DNA of 64,000 nt from Pontederia crassipes (taxonomy: Eukaryota > Streptophyta > Magnoliopsida > Commelinales > Pontederiaceae). Position numbers and translations under genes: made by a program. The stretch spans positions 3,615,501 to 3,679,500 of the forward strand of contig JAUKPH010000023.1 of the NCBI GenBank assembly GCA_030549335.1, read 5' to 3'. The notes under the pieces were generated by a model. It did no database searches. It was not told the DNA's origin and was given only the letters and a program-made list of their open reading frames with translations. Below, in pieces: positions 22,986 through 34,757 of this stretch (position 1 is its first letter; each line of letters starts with the position of its first letter).

Positions 22986-23575
22986 GATGGGCTATTTCCA
23001 GTGTAAACAGGTGACTACCAAAAACTAGTCATCCAAAGTAGATCGAGTATAAGCTAAAATCCGGAATAAGCCAATAGAGACTGACAGATTGCAACAAGCA
23101 TGGAAAAGAGCATAATATATAGTGTAGGTTCACTACTAGCAGAAGGAATACGAGTTATTTTTCAAACAATTTAGAAATCATTTAGCTAACATTTCAGATT
23201 ACTGAAAATTAGGTTTCCACTAAAACAATTGTCACCATTTAAGTTACCAATAATGTATATTGCTTTCTTCACAAAGTTATTCACTTGTGTTTCACATTGG
23301 TTCCTTTAATAAACAAAAATATATATATTCTTATTTTAAAGTGATTTTGAAATTGTCAATTAGGTTGCAATCAAGATAGATGCTAGTCTCCTAAGGCAGT
23401 TCACATTGCCAACAGTTTGAATAAGGCAATGTGGTGAATCATGTAATTTTAGAACAGTGTCAGAAAATGGAGAAATTTCAGATATGTTACCTCAAAAAAA
23501 CACCCCTTTAGAGATGTTGAATATTTCTGCTAAACAAAAAATTTTTTTTAGTTCACATTCAGATATGTAATATAT

Positions 23576-24025
23576 ATATATTGTTGAACTCGTAAGACGG
23601 ACATGACATGAAAGGGCTGCAGAAACCTGTAATCGTGGATATGTAACATGGAACGGCTGATTTTACCAAATTTTATTTTAATATATACATATATATTAAT
23701 TTGTAAAAAAAGCTATATAATTCTACAATTTAGCGTTGACATGAACTTACATTTCATGACTCACATTTAGTGCAAACTTCTAAGTTGATATTGTAATTCA
23801 TAGCAATAATACCTATAATGATAGTCTATTGAAACAATCTTTTCTTTTTTGAGAGAGAGAAAGTCTATTGAAACAATCTTAGCTTTAAATTTGTAAGGAA
23901 TTAATAAAACAAATCAAATTACCATGATAGTAAAGAATAAGATATAATAATAAAGTTAAGAACTTTTTTTAAAAATAATAACTTAACAATATAAATTTGA
24001 CAGGAATTAATACAAAAAAGTTATC
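23576..24025. other. AT-rich DNA, no gene recognised
   Basis: Nothing recognisable lies between the right arm and the RTE copy. A short direct repeat (agtctattgaaacaatctt) occurs twice near 23823-23880. Confidence 0.5.
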
Positions 24026-24036
24026 AAATTATCATA

Positions 24037-24244
24037 CAACAACAACAACAACAAAGCCTTATCCCACTAGGTGGGGTCGGCTACATGGATCATACGACGC
24101 CATTCCGCTCTATTAGTAACCAAACCTTTCGGTATATTATTCACCAATAGATCTTGCTCTATTAGTTCGCCAAGTGTCCGCCTTGGCCTCCCTCTCTCTC
24201 TTTTAATCGGACTCCAGATTATTTGATCTACTCTTCTTACTGGT
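24037..24244 (-). mobile_element. RTE copy, 5'-truncated, with TSD
   Basis: It starts with the (AAC)n 3' repeat and the conserved 3' terminal block, then the last part of the RT frame (...PIKRERGRPRRTLGELIEQD, then NNIPKGLVTNRAEWRRMIHV). It stops at cttactgg. It is flanked by the 11-bp direct repeat aaattatcata (24026-24036 and 24245-24255), so this is a genuine 5'-truncated insertion. Confidence 0.9.
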
Positions 24245-24255
24245 AAATTATCATA

Positions 24256-24777
24256 ATAGAAAGATAAAAATAAGGATTGCATTTTTTCTAAAAAGACATC
24301 AATAATACCTAACAGTTAAATGTAGAACAAAAAAGTTAACAATGTTCTACTCAAAAATGAAAAAAAAACTTCCCATGTCCACAAGCACTCACGACACCCT
24401 CCTTCTCGTAGGAGGCCCAGCCCCTAGGGCTCTACCTGCTAATGAGCAGGGAGAGGCGGACGTCAAGGGTGAGGGGGAGGGGGAGGAGAACCCTCTGTTC
24501 TTTCTCCCTTCTACTCATTGGTAGGAAGCGCTGGGGGCTCCATCTGCTCTCGTGCAGGAAGAGGTATGCATGGAGAGGGAGGGAGGGAAGGGGGGAAGAG
24601 AGGGGAACCTGAAGAGAGAGTGACGACAGCAGAAGCAGAGCAGGATGGCAACAACTGGGTGGAGACAGCGGCAATGGCAACAACAGAACAAGAGAAAAAC
24701 AAAAATGGAGAAGAATTAACAGCATGCAGCAGTGTGATGTATTGAAATAACACCCAATCATGTCCAGGTAAAAAAAA
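24256..24777. other. Unassigned purine/pyrimidine-biased DNA
   Basis: Open frames on both strands at 24432-24761 reflect skewed GA/CT composition rather than a gene. No motif is recognised. Confidence 0.45.
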
Positions 24778-24805
24778 ATGTTTTTTTTAAATATGGAAGG
24801 ATCCT

Positions 24806-27420
24806 ACCAAGGTGAAGGCATTGCCATAATCAGGGAAACTCCACAGCAGAATGAAATTGCAGAACGAACGAACAGAACACTTCTGGAGAGAACAAGGTGC
24901 ATGCTCTCTAATGCTGACCTGAACAGGACGTTCTGGGCTGAAGCTGTTAATACAACTTGCTACTTGGTGAATCGGAGCCCAGCGACTGCAATTGATATGA
25001 AGACTCCAATTGAAGTATGATCAGGAAATTCTGCTCTAAAAGTTTCTGGCTGTCCAGCATACTATCATGGGATATGGTGCAAGAGTGAAGGGTTATAGAA
25101 TCTGGTCCCCCCCTTCAAAACACAAAGTCATCCACAACAGATGTGTGACCTTTAATGAAGCATCAATGCTTCAGTTGAAGGTGGAGACTGAAGAGAGTGT
25201 TAGTAAACAGGTGGAGGTTGAAGTCACTCCAGTTGGGGATGATGTTAAAAAATCACATCAAGAAGCAAAATCAGAACATGAAGAATCCGATGAGGAACCT
25301 GAAGAGAAGTCAATTGCTGCTAGACGTCCTTGTAGAGAAGTGGGTCCTCTTAAGTGATATGGCTTCGAAGACATTGTTGCTTATGCATTGTAGGTAGCTC
25401 AAGAGGTGGAGTCCCTAGAGCCGTCCTCTTATAGGGATGCATCACATGTGCCGAATTTGAACAGTGGATCGCTGCTATGGGTGAGGAGATGAAATCTCTT
25501 CACAAGAATCAGGCTTGAGAACTAGTCAAGTTGTCTAAAGACAGAAAGGTCATTGATTGTATAAGGATCTTCAAGTAGGACTGAGCACGGTCCGGATCGA
25601 CCCGGACAGCACTGACCCAAAAAACCGGGAAAATAACCCTACCGGGATCTACCGGCCCGGATCTAATCCGGGTCGGGACCGGATCCAAATAATAGAAAAC
25701 TCGGCGAATTTCGGATCAGGACCGGGTTTGCAATCCAAATACCCGACCCGGGTTATTAGTATATAACTTTCACTTCCTTTCTTCATTTCACCATCTCACT
25801 TTCCCTCTCTCATCTCTCTCTCCGTGTCTCGCCCTCTCCCTCTCTCTCTCATGACGTCGGCAACAGCGACGACTTCGGCTGACTTCCCATCTCCTAACAC
25901 CGTCTCTCTCTCTACTCGGCCACCAGGAGCGCCGCGATCCGGCACCTGGCAGCCGGATCGCGCCACGATCTGGCACCTGATGGCCGGATCGGCCGCCAGG
26001 CGCCACGATCGTGGCCGCCAAGCCGAATCGTGGCTCCAGGAGGAACGATCCGGCTTGGTGGCCCCGATCGTGGCGCTTGGAGGCCGGATCGACCGCCAGA
26101 AGCCGGTCAGATCGGCCGCCGGTCAAGCACCAGATCTGGCCACTGGCCGCCGGATCGGCCGCCAAGAGCCGGATCTGACCACTGACGGCCGATCCGGCCG
26201 TCATGCGCCATTTTCGGCTGCCAGGCGGGGCCTACCAACGGCGGCGATTCCAGCCTCGTCCGCCCTCCCCCTTGGTCCCTCACCCTCCCGTCTCTCAACA
26301 TCAGCCGATCAGCCATAGCGATTTCTGGCCGCGACTCGATCAATTTCCCGGATTGTCGGGTCAACCCGTTACCGGACCCGGCCGGGTTCAGGTCTAGTAC
26401 CGGGTCAAAAAAAATTTGACCCGACATAATTCGGATCGTAACCGAGTCCGCTTAGACCCGGACCTGGTCCCGAGTTTGCTCAAGCCTATCTTCAAGAAGA
26501 AAACTGGAATTCCAAGAGTTGAAGGTACAAGATATAAAGTACGACTAATTGCTAAAGGTTATAGTCCGAAAGAAGATATGAACTACAGCGAGATATTCTT
26601 ACCTGTTGTCAACAGGGTGTTGCTTGCTCTTGTAACACATCAGAGAATCTAGAGCTTGAGCAACTAGATGTGAAGACTACTTTCCTCCACGGAGAACTTG
26701 AAGAAGACATTCTTATGAGCCAACCAGAGAGATTCTCCATTACAAGAAAGAGGATAAGTTTGCAGACTGAAAGGAATTCAACCGAAGTCCCTATGATTGT
26801 TGTGTTTATCATAAGAAGGTGAAAGATGGCTCCACCATTTATCTACACTTATATATTGATGACATGCTCTGTCAAGGAAATGCGACATTCAGAATCTGAA
26901 GAAACTTCTAAGTGCAGAATTCGACATCTTGGTGCAGCACAAAAAATTTTGAGGATGGATATGCTAAGGGATCGCGCACAGAGTAAACTCTTCTTACATC
27001 AAAAAAATTATATTTAGAAGATTTTATCCAGATTTGAAATGTCTGGAGCGAAGTCTTTGAATACTCCATCAACTGCAAATGTTCATCTCTCTATTGCTTT
27101 TGCACCAAAATCAGAAGCAGAGAAGGAGTACATGTCTCGGGTTCCATACGCTAGTGCAGTTGGAAGTCTGATATATGCCATAGTGTGCATTTATCAACAG
27201 GTTCATGAGTGATCCAGGAAAAAAGCACTGGCAAGCAATGAAACGAATCTTTCGATATCTGAGAGGAACACCTGATATTGGCCTCATCTACAGAAGTGAT
27301 AAAAAGTGTTTCAGATGGAATGCTACACTCCAACCATACTTTACCTTATCTATCACAGAGGCAGAGTATATGGCACTGACAGAAGCTACTAAGGAAGGCA
27401 TCTAGTTAAAAGACAGTTGA
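24806..27420 (+). pseudogene. Copia pol: integrase, RT, RNase H remnants
   Basis: Integrase C-part at 24806-25020 reads QQNEIAERTNRTLLERTRCM, AEAVNTTCYLVNRSP. At 25067-25357 the linker reads YGARVKGYRIWSPPSKHKVI. After the hAT insertion the RT continues: FKKKTGIPRVEGTRYKVRLI, AKGYSPKEDMNYSEIF (26490-26650), DVKTTFLHGELEED at about 26665-26710, and YASAVGSLIYA. The RNase H part (27205-27405) contains KHWQAMKRIFRYLRGTPDIG and SITEAEYMALTEATKE. Many stops and frameshifts interrupt it. The family is Ty1/copia by the order INT before RT. It is not functional. Confidence 0.88.
25576..26488. mobile_element. hAT-type non-autonomous element, 913 bp
   Basis: Flanked by an exact 8-bp repeat tcttcaag (25568-25575, 26489-26496). 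The imperfect terminal inverted repeats are taggactgagcacggtccgg and, from the other strand, taggcttgagcaaactcggg. GC-rich cccggacc subterminal motifs are stacked at both ends. The middle has cct/ctc tracts and reiterated gatcgtggc/gccggatc words that keep both strands open (25788-26427). I see no transposase, so the long frames are treated as compositional. A related end occurs at 8760-9021. Confidence 0.88.
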
Positions 27421-27842
27421 AGATCTCGGATACATCAAAAACAAGCTATAGTGCATTATGATAGTCTAAGTGCAATATGTTTAGCCAAAGATTAAGTGCA
27501 TGATGAAAGAACCAAACACATATCACAAGATCGGCACTGAAGACAATCCGACTGATATGTTCACTAAGTCTGTTCCTCATTGCAAGTTTCAGCACTGTTT
27601 AGACTTGCTTAACATCAATACTTGGTACTAGCCTCAAAGTGGGGCTAACGGTGACGTGGCATGACATCGAAGTTTTGTGCACTGAAGATTATTCAAGTCA
27701 AGGTGGAGATTTGTTGATAATACCTTGAATTTGAACCCAATTGTAGCCCTAAACCCAATTGTAGCCCTAAGTGATTCCCCTATGTAGTCAGACGCTTCAA
27801 CAGATTTTCCCTACGGGAGTTCTCGCTCGTCCCCACAATAGT

Positions 27843-29670
27843 TGATTCCCACATTAGTTGCCAGAGAGAGACAAGCTTTAGCATGCAGATTTAAATTGGC
27901 TTGCCTTGAACATTAGTAAATCAGGTGGCAATGTAGCAACATGGAAGAAAGCCAACTCTTTCTGTTTTACCAGAAATGGTTTTAGAGAACAACCTTGTGA
28001 AAGAAATGGTTTTGTCAGTTAACTCCTGACAAAAGAAAGAACGCATGATAGAAACCTAATACATATATTAAACCAATGGATCCTAATCAGTAAAATAAAT
28101 AAACCACAATGCGTCAAGTTCTTTTGCATTTGAAAATTGTTTTGCCCGTGTATATTCCAGACTTCCAGTGCACTGCAACATAGACAACGAAAGTTAGACA
28201 AGCTCATGAATGAGGCAGAAGGAACCTCGTGACATAGGTGATTTTTAAGAATTTACAGAAAGAAATAGAGGAAGTTTCTTTCGTTGTAGAGCCAATCCAT
28301 TATTGAAAAGAAAGCAGGATAGATAAAACCAAACCAAATTGGGGACTCTAAGAAACGAATCCGAGAGTACGACATGGACTTGTACGTGCTATCCACCTGA
28401 ACCAACCAATTCGGTTTGGTAATGATCTTTAAATGAGAGAAGGTTGTGTTTTATCAAGTTTGCAAGGAAAATGTTTGATGACCAACTTAATTACAACATA
28501 AGGAGTTCACTGAACTACATTTCTCTAAATTAAAAACTCGGTTTTTTACTAAGAGGAGACCTACCAAATTTGTAGGCATTTCATTTTTATTAAAAACTCT
28601 TTCAGTTTCCTTTATGCGTCGATGGGGTATAGACATCATTGAAGTCTGATGTTCATACCTCCAATTTGGTGGAAAATTATGTGCAGGCTTAAAATAGGTA
28701 CATTCCATGTGTTAACACCATGTTTAACAAAAAGTAGGCAGGTTTGGATATATAGTATAATTTGAGCATATTTACATAAAAACTTATTAAGGAGGTAAAG
28801 TTATTTAAAAGCCACTCGACGTAGGAAGCAAAAACATCGTACACAAAACAACAGTGAGTTAATATTGGGCAACTTTATCACTAAATGTCTCAATCATCTT
28901 TAGAGGGTTTATTAGTGGAATATCTTTCGGAACCATTTCTTTAACAATAGGAAAAATAAGAAAATATACATGTATCATTTAAGAATACGAAAATGAGGAG
29001 CATATTTCAAAAGAATATTTTAGCTGGAGAATCATAGGTTAGGATGAATAATATTTGAAATTAAGATACCAGAATACTTGGCACCGAAGTGCCATTGGAA
29101 AAGAAATTCAGGTTTCCAGCGGATGATATGGTATTGCCCTTGACAAGCACAAATATTTCTACCGCACATTGTAAATGAGAATCATGCATCCGAGATTTAG
29201 AAAATGCCAGCAAAATATATCACTACGTAGAGTTAAAGTTACCTCCCAAGAGTAAGATGAACAACGGAGCACCTGAAACATTTGTAGAGATGAAGATGAA
29301 TAATAGCATGATTCTCTCCCATGTTGGTGACATCTGGTTGATTGAACTTTATGCGGGAAATGTGGTAGCATTATAACCTATAGATGTATTGAAAACAGCT
29401 TAGCTGCACAAAACCATAATAAACTTGTCAAACTAATGAATTAAAAAAGATGTTGACGAATGACTAAAAAATAGTGAGTTAGCAAATTCACATGTAGTAA
29501 ACAAACAATGAAAAAAATAAAATAAACCATAAAGTAAAATTTCAGCACTGAAGTTAGATGCCATAAAAGATAGTATGAAAATGGTACTGATGGATCCTGT
29601 TATATAAAAACTTGATTAGAGATCAGATGGTGAAGACCACTCACTTAACTACAGACAACATTTGCAGTCG
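27843..29670 (-). repeat. Tandem array unit U1
   Basis: This is the first unit of an array with a period of about 1.83-1.99 kb, counted from the landmark tcccacattag. It abuts the copia LTR. Its last 500 bases are almost identical to those of U2 (the 70-residue minus-strand frames at 29159-29371 and 39023-39235 are identical). The orientation given is that of the candidate exon-like segments. Confidence 0.88.
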
Positions 29671-29966
29671 TGACTCCCACATTAGTGGCCAGATAGATAC
29701 AAGCTTTAGCATGCACATTTAAATTGAGTTGTCTTGAACATTAGTAAATCAGGTAGCAATGTAGCAACATGGAAGAAAGCCAATTCTTTCTTTTTTACCA
29801 GAAATGGTTTTAGGCAGCAACCTTGTGCAAGAAATGGTTGTCAGTTAACTCCTGACAAAAGAAAGAATGCATGATAGTAACCCAATACATAGATTAAACC
29901 AATGGATCTTAAACATTAAAATAAAAAAAACCACAATGCATCAAGTTCTTTTGCATTTGAAAATTG

Positions 29967-30162
29967 TGTTGAGAAAAATGTTCTCTTATTAATTGAGCAA
30001 ACACTAGTGCCACCTATTTATAATCAAGGTAGGCAATACAAGAAGGGAGAATATTACTCCAGAAAATTAGGGATATTATCCCAAAATATTTGAGATACTA
30101 TTCCAAGAAATTTGGGATACTAATCCTAACTAATATTACAAAAATATGCGAAGATATGAAAA
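29967..30162 (-). repeat. Copia LTR, left, truncated
   Basis: It aligns with 34413-34608 in the same orientation and stops at gatatgaaaa, missing the final ~35 bases of the full LTR. Plus-strand gag sequence follows directly. Confidence 0.85.
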
Positions 30163-30164
30163 GC

Positions 30165-33100
30165 CTTTACAAGGTTGTTGAAGAAATCCAATCATGCAAG
30201 AAAAATGATTAGCCGTTAGCAAATTATTTTGGGACATTAACTAACCTTTGGAATGAGCAAAATATCAGCCTCTCTCTGCAGATATCAAATTGTTTTCTGA
30301 ACAACGTGATCAAATTAGATTCGTCTAGTTTCTCTCTGGTTTGGGTCCTGAATATAAATCGGTCAAGGATGACACAAGAAACTATTCCAACCCCTGAAGA
30401 AATCTATGCTCGACTCTCCCGTATCGATGATTTCTCACCTCATACGGATGCATCTGCACTTGCTACACGTGGAAGAGGAAGAGGATTTTTTCCTGACAAA
30501 GGCAAAGGCCCTGGACGAGGAAACGACTTTGGAGGACGTAGTAAATTTTTTTGTGACCACTGTCATCGATCCAATCATCTCTCTGACCGTTGTTGGGAAA
30601 GGTTTGGATATCCTACTGATAACCCAAAGGTTCATACTGCCACTACTAATGAGTCAGATATTCTAATATCAAAAGAAGAATATGATCGCCTTCATTCTCT
30701 ATCTATTACTGAATCTGCATCTCCGTCAACTGGAGCTGCTGTAATGCATCATTCAGGTACTCTTGCTCTCTCTACTAGTTCTCAATCTGACTGGATTGCC
30801 GATTCGGGTGCCTCCTCACACATAACAGGTGATGCCTCTTTCTTCTCATCCCTCAAATCTCTATCGAATCCACTTAATGTCAGAGTTGCTGATGGTTCTC
30901 TCTCTCCGGTCACTGGTCTTGGCACAGTTTTTGTTAATTGTGACCTCTCCCATGATAATGTTATGTATGCTCCAAAGTTTGCTCTAAGCCTTCTTTGGAT
31001 CAGCCAGCTAACAAAGTCCTTAAATTGTCGAGCACTTTTTTATGACTCTTTTTTTGTTCTGCAGGATCTCCAAACGATGAGACAGATTGGTGGAGGATTT
31101 GATGTACGTGATGGACTCTATTATCTCCAGCCATCTACCAAAAATCCCACAGCCTACACTATCAGCATTTTCCTACAACTCCATCGCCGCCTAGGTCATC
31201 CCAGTTTGACTGTTCTTCGTCGACAATTTCCTAACATTTCAAGTACTCATCATCGTACTATTTTTCCACCTCGTCTTGACAAACAAGAAAGTCCATTTTC
31301 ACTAGTGCATGCTGATTTGCGGGGTCCTTGTCGAGTTTCCAACAATAGGCATTTCAAATATTTTTTGGTTTTAGTAGATGATTTTTCTAGAGTCACTTAG
31401 GTTTATATGTTGCAAAATAAGGTAGAAACTCCTCGAATTATTCGAGAATTTTTTACAAAAATAAAAACCCAGTTCTCTACCTCTATTAAAGTCTTTCGCA
31501 GCAACAATGGACTTAGAGTTTGCAAATTCTGATCTTTCATCGTTTTTTTAAATCTATTCGTGTAATTCATCAAACTTCCTGTGTAAAAACATCTTAGCAA
31601 AATGGCGTTGCTAAAAGAAAACTTTGCCACTTGCTGGATGTTGCTCGCACCCTCCTCTTCCATATGAAAGTACCCTCCACCTATTGGCCAAATGTCGTTC
31701 TCACCGCAGGTTATCTCATTAATCGAGTTTCATCGTCAGTTCTCAATGGACAAATTCCATTCCATCTCCTTTTCCAAGAAAGTCTTTGTTTCCTATCCCT
31801 CCTCGTGTTTTCGGATGTCAAGTTTTTGTTCACCTCTTTCACACTGATAAGTTAGCTCCTCGAACAATCAAGTGCATCCTTTTAGGGTACTCGCGAACTC
31901 AAAAAGGTTACAAGTGTTATGATCCTACTTTTTGCAGGTCATGTATTAGTTCTGATGTTACTTTTTTTTAAGACAAACCTTACTTTTCGGACCCTGCAGA
32001 TAACCATGAGAGTCGTCTAATTCAAATTCCTGACTCATCACAGGATCTACCATCACAACAGCCATAGTCTCCTCCTCCATTGCCTGCACCACCCCTGAGA
32101 GTTTATAGCCGCCGACATACTCAATCTTCACAACCTCCACTGGACCTTGATGATGAACCACTCTCCACGATTAGATCACGTGATCCTCCAAACAATTCTG
32201 ACTTGTTGGAAGGAGATCCTCCTCAAGTAACTCATGACCTAGATGTTCCTATTGCACATCGCAAGGGCACTAAGTCTTGTGTGAGATATACTCTATCTAA
32301 TTTTATGACTTTTGATTATTTTTCTCCTGCTGCCAATGTTTTTTCAGCTTCTCTTGATAGTCTTTTTATTCCTCGCAATCATTCTGAGGCATTCCACCAT
32401 TCGTGCTGGAAAACTGCTATGGATGAGATGTCCGCTCTGCAATCTAGAGAGACTTGGGAACTTGTAGACCTCCCAACTGATGCAACAGTAGTTGGTTGTC
32501 GGTGGGTGTTCACCTTAAAGTATTTTCCTGATGTAACAGTTGATCGTTATAAGACTCGTTTAGTAGCCAAAGGTTACACCCAAACTTATGAAGTAGACTA
32601 TTTTGAGACTTTCTCTCCAGTTGCTCGCCTTAATTCTGTTCGAATCTTACTTTCTGTTGCTGTCAACTCTGGGTGGCAAGTTCACCAACTTGATGTTAAA
32701 AATGCTTTCTTATATGGTGATCTTACTAAAGAGGTTTACATGGAACAGCCGCCTGAGTATATTACTCAGGGGGAGTGTTCAAAGATTTACAAGTTGAAGA
32801 AAGCAAAGCTATTGAAAAATATGGCTTTAGTCGATCCTCTTCAGACCATTCAGCATTCTTTTTACATACTTCTAAAGGTTCAGTCATCCTCATAGTTTAT
32901 GTAAATTACATTTTAATATCTGGTAGTGACACTAACAGTATTTTGACAGCAAAAAAGTTTCAGCAATCTCAGTTTGTGACCAAAGATCTTGGTCTAATAA
33001 AATACTTCTTAGGCATTGAAGTAAATCAGTTTGATGATGGATTCATTCTCTCAAAGAAAATGTCTTGGACCTATTAAAGGAAGCTGGTATGATGGATTGT

Positions 33101-33823
33101 AAAATAGCCACCATTCCTATGAATCCACAACTATCTCTAGCTGATTTGAGCAATCCTATTCTAGAAGATGTCACCAGATATATAGCTATGGTTGGTAAAC
33201 TTCTGGATATTTCTTATGCCGTTGGTCGCTAAGTCAATTTATGCAAGAACCACGTGAAGTACATTGGGCAGGTGTATGTCAGGTTTTACGATATCTAAAA
33301 GTCTCTCCAGGAAAAGGTCTTCACTTAAAAAATCATGAACATTTAAAAGTGGGGTTATTCTGATGCAGATTATGACGGGGCTCATGAAGATAGAAGATCA
33401 ACCATTGATTATTGTACTTATGTTGGTGGAAATCTTGTAACATGGCGCAGCAAGAAACAAGATGTGGTCTCGTGCTCTAGCGCTGAGTCATAATATAGGG
33501 CAATGGCTCATACTACATGTGAACTCTTATGGGTCATCTCTCTTCTACGTGATTTTGGAATTTCTATTAGTTCTCCAGTACCTATGTATTGTGATAACAA
33601 GGCTGCAAGATTTATTACAAACAATCATGTGTTTCATGAGAGGACTAAACACATAGAAGTGGACTCTCACTTCATTCGTGATGCTATTACAACTAAGAAG
33701 ATATTCACTCCACACTTGGCCACTGAAGATCAACTAGCTGACATCTTTACTAAAGCACTTCCCAAAAAGAAGCTCCTGGATATATGTTCCAAGCTTAGCC
33801 TAAATGATATTTACTCTTCAGCT
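30165..33823 (+). pseudogene. Copia gag-pol polyprotein (decayed)
   Basis: The gag C-part reads LYKVVEEIQSCKKND, FLSGLGPEYKSV and IYARLSRIDDFS. A zinc-knuckle-like CDHCHRSNHLSDRCW (CX2CX4HX4C spacing) follows at about 30551-30595. Protease has the active-site motif WIADSGASSHITG (about 30793). GAG-pre-integrase reads LHRRLGHPSLTVLRRQ and integrase reads VHADLRGPC, then LVLVDDFSRVT with TAG at 31398 where W is expected, and later LLDVARTLLFHMKVP. RT (32080-32895) reads ARLNSVRILLSVAVNSGWQV, HQLDVKNAFLYGDLTKEVYM. The catalytic VYVNYILISGSD has N for the second D of YVDD. RNase H (33503-33826) ends KHIEVDSHFIRDAITTKKIF, DQLADIFTKALP. Several stops and shifts, and the altered YVDD, make it inactive. 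Confidence 0.88.
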
Positions 33824-33833
33824 TGAGGGGGAG

Positions 33834-33948
33834 TGTTAGAGATATGATTTGCATATCTCTTCATATCTTTCCATATCTTCGCATATCTTTGTAATATTAG
33901 TTAGAATTAGTACACCAGATTTCTTGGGATAGTATCTCAGATATTTTG
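33834..33948 (+). repeat. Copia LTR start, plus orientation
   Basis: It follows gaggggga at the end of pol and starts tgttagagatatgatttgc. It matches the first 115 bases of the LTR (reverse complement of 34528-34642), then switches abruptly to minus-strand gag sequence at cctttatgag. Confidence 0.85.
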
Positions 33949-34400
33949 CCTTTATGAGAGAGTGAAGTTTTTAGAGTACCTCTCACATAGTCTTGGTTGA
34001 CCTATAAATCATGACCTGTTTGGCAACAGATTCGGTCATACTATTGAGCATGGCAGAAGCGACTCAATCATTGTCAGCATCCCAATCTTCTGTACGTTCT
34101 TCAGATTTGGTGAGGATATGCTTCTTCATGTGGGACCCTACGTAGCGCTCAAATGCCGTGGACCAAAGGAGATAACTGGTACCATCAAGTTTGATATTGA
34201 TACTGAGTGGAGTGCTGAGGGTGGATTTAACACTAGAGTTGCTAGATGAAGCTTTCTGATCGGCCTTAGTTGAGCACGACGGGTTCCACGGAGAAAAAGA
34301 TCAAGCGCCGATCTTGAGAACTATGGATCTAGGTCAGAATAGACTTGTCATCCATCTAGATTGAGGAGGGAAGGGAGAGGAATAAGAATCAGATCGTTGT
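33949..34400 (-). pseudogene. Copia gag start, minus orientation
   Basis: On the minus strand it reads SVKSTLSTPLSINIKLDGTS, then YLLWSTAFERYVGSHMKKHI. This is the typical copia gag N-terminus (LxGxNYxxWSxxxxxYL), followed by DWDADND and SVAKQVMIYRSTKTM. It starts after the primer-binding site of the right LTR. Its expected continuation is found inverted at 30165. Confidence 0.8.
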
Positions 34401-34412
34401 GCTCTGGTACCA
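34401..34412 (-). promoter_or_regulatory. Primer-binding site (iMet-type)
   Basis: The minus-strand sequence TGGTACCAGAGC lies directly after the LTR end CAACA. It differs by one base from the usual plant iMet primer site TGGTATCAGAGC. Confidence 0.8.
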
Positions 34413-34642
34413 TGTTGAGAAAATGTTTTCTCTTATTAATTGACCAAACACTAGTGCCTCCTATTTATAATCAAGGTAAGCAATACAAGAAGAGAGAATA
34501 TTACTTCAGAAAATCAGGGATATTATCCCAAAATATCTGAGATACTATCCCAAGAAATCTGGAATACTAATTCTAACTAATATTACAAAGATATGCGAAG
34601 ATATGAAAATATATGGAAAGATATGCAAATCATATCTCGACA
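34413..34642 (-). repeat. Copia 5' LTR, right, complete
   Basis: On the minus strand it starts tgtcgagatatgatttgc and ends ttttctcaaca, 230 bp in all. It is adjacent to the primer site and to the target duplication aatta (34643-34647). Confidence 0.88.
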
Positions 34643-34757
34643 AATTATTTTGCCTGTGTATATTCCAGACTTCCAACTCCGCCTATATTTTATAGCCGGT
34701 CCCAAGCCCGGATAAAGGAGGAGGGTTGTGTTAGGCCCCGACAGCCAACATAAAATC

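Larger units (their letters stand above)
22375..23575 (+). repeat. Inverted duplication, right arm block 1
   Basis: This is the reverse complement of 1-1205, ending in the same TA-rich run. Sequence after 23575 cannot be compared because its partner would lie left of the window. Confidence 0.9.
24778..27842 (+). mobile_element. Decayed Ty1/copia element, 3' part
   Basis: It runs from inside integrase to a putative 3' LTR start. A purine tract aaggtggagatt precedes tgttgataat at 27712, the expected copia PPT/LTR junction. About 130 bases of LTR-like sequence follow before the tandem array begins. gag, protease and the 5' LTR are absent. A hAT-type element (25576-26488) splits the RT region. 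Confidence 0.85.
29967..34642. mobile_element. Copia element with internally inverted segment
   Basis: The outer LTRs are both in minus orientation (29967-30162, lacking 35 bases of its start; 34413-34642, complete, 230 bp). They are bounded by aattg/aatta (29962-29966, 34643-34647). U3 shows the single pre-insertion site (gaaaattgttttgcc). Next to the right LTR is a minus-strand primer site (TGGTACCAGAGC, 34401-34412) and the start of gag (33949-34400). The rest of gag and all of pol (30163-33833), with a polypurine tract and the first 115 bases of an LTR (33834-33948), run in plus orientation. The middle is therefore inverted relative to the ends. Confidence 0.85.

Noticed and set aside
24432..24761. 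Leucine/serine-rich ORFs on both strands
   Set aside because: They follow from purine/pyrimidine skew, with no homology or splice support.
25788..26427. Protein genes in the hAT-type element (open on both strands)
   Set aside because: Frames on both strands come from GC-rich reiterated words and CTC tracts. No domain is recognisable, and the element is short and non-autonomous.
29159..29371. Small conserved ORF repeated in array units as a real gene
   Set aside because: It is identical only in U1 and U2, is broken or shifted in other units, and probably spans an exon-intron border. It is better described as part of the unit.
34728..34757. RTE start at the upstream non-ATG position of the plus copy
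   Set aside because: The plus copy has GTG there. The first ATG in frame, shared by both copies, is at 34758.
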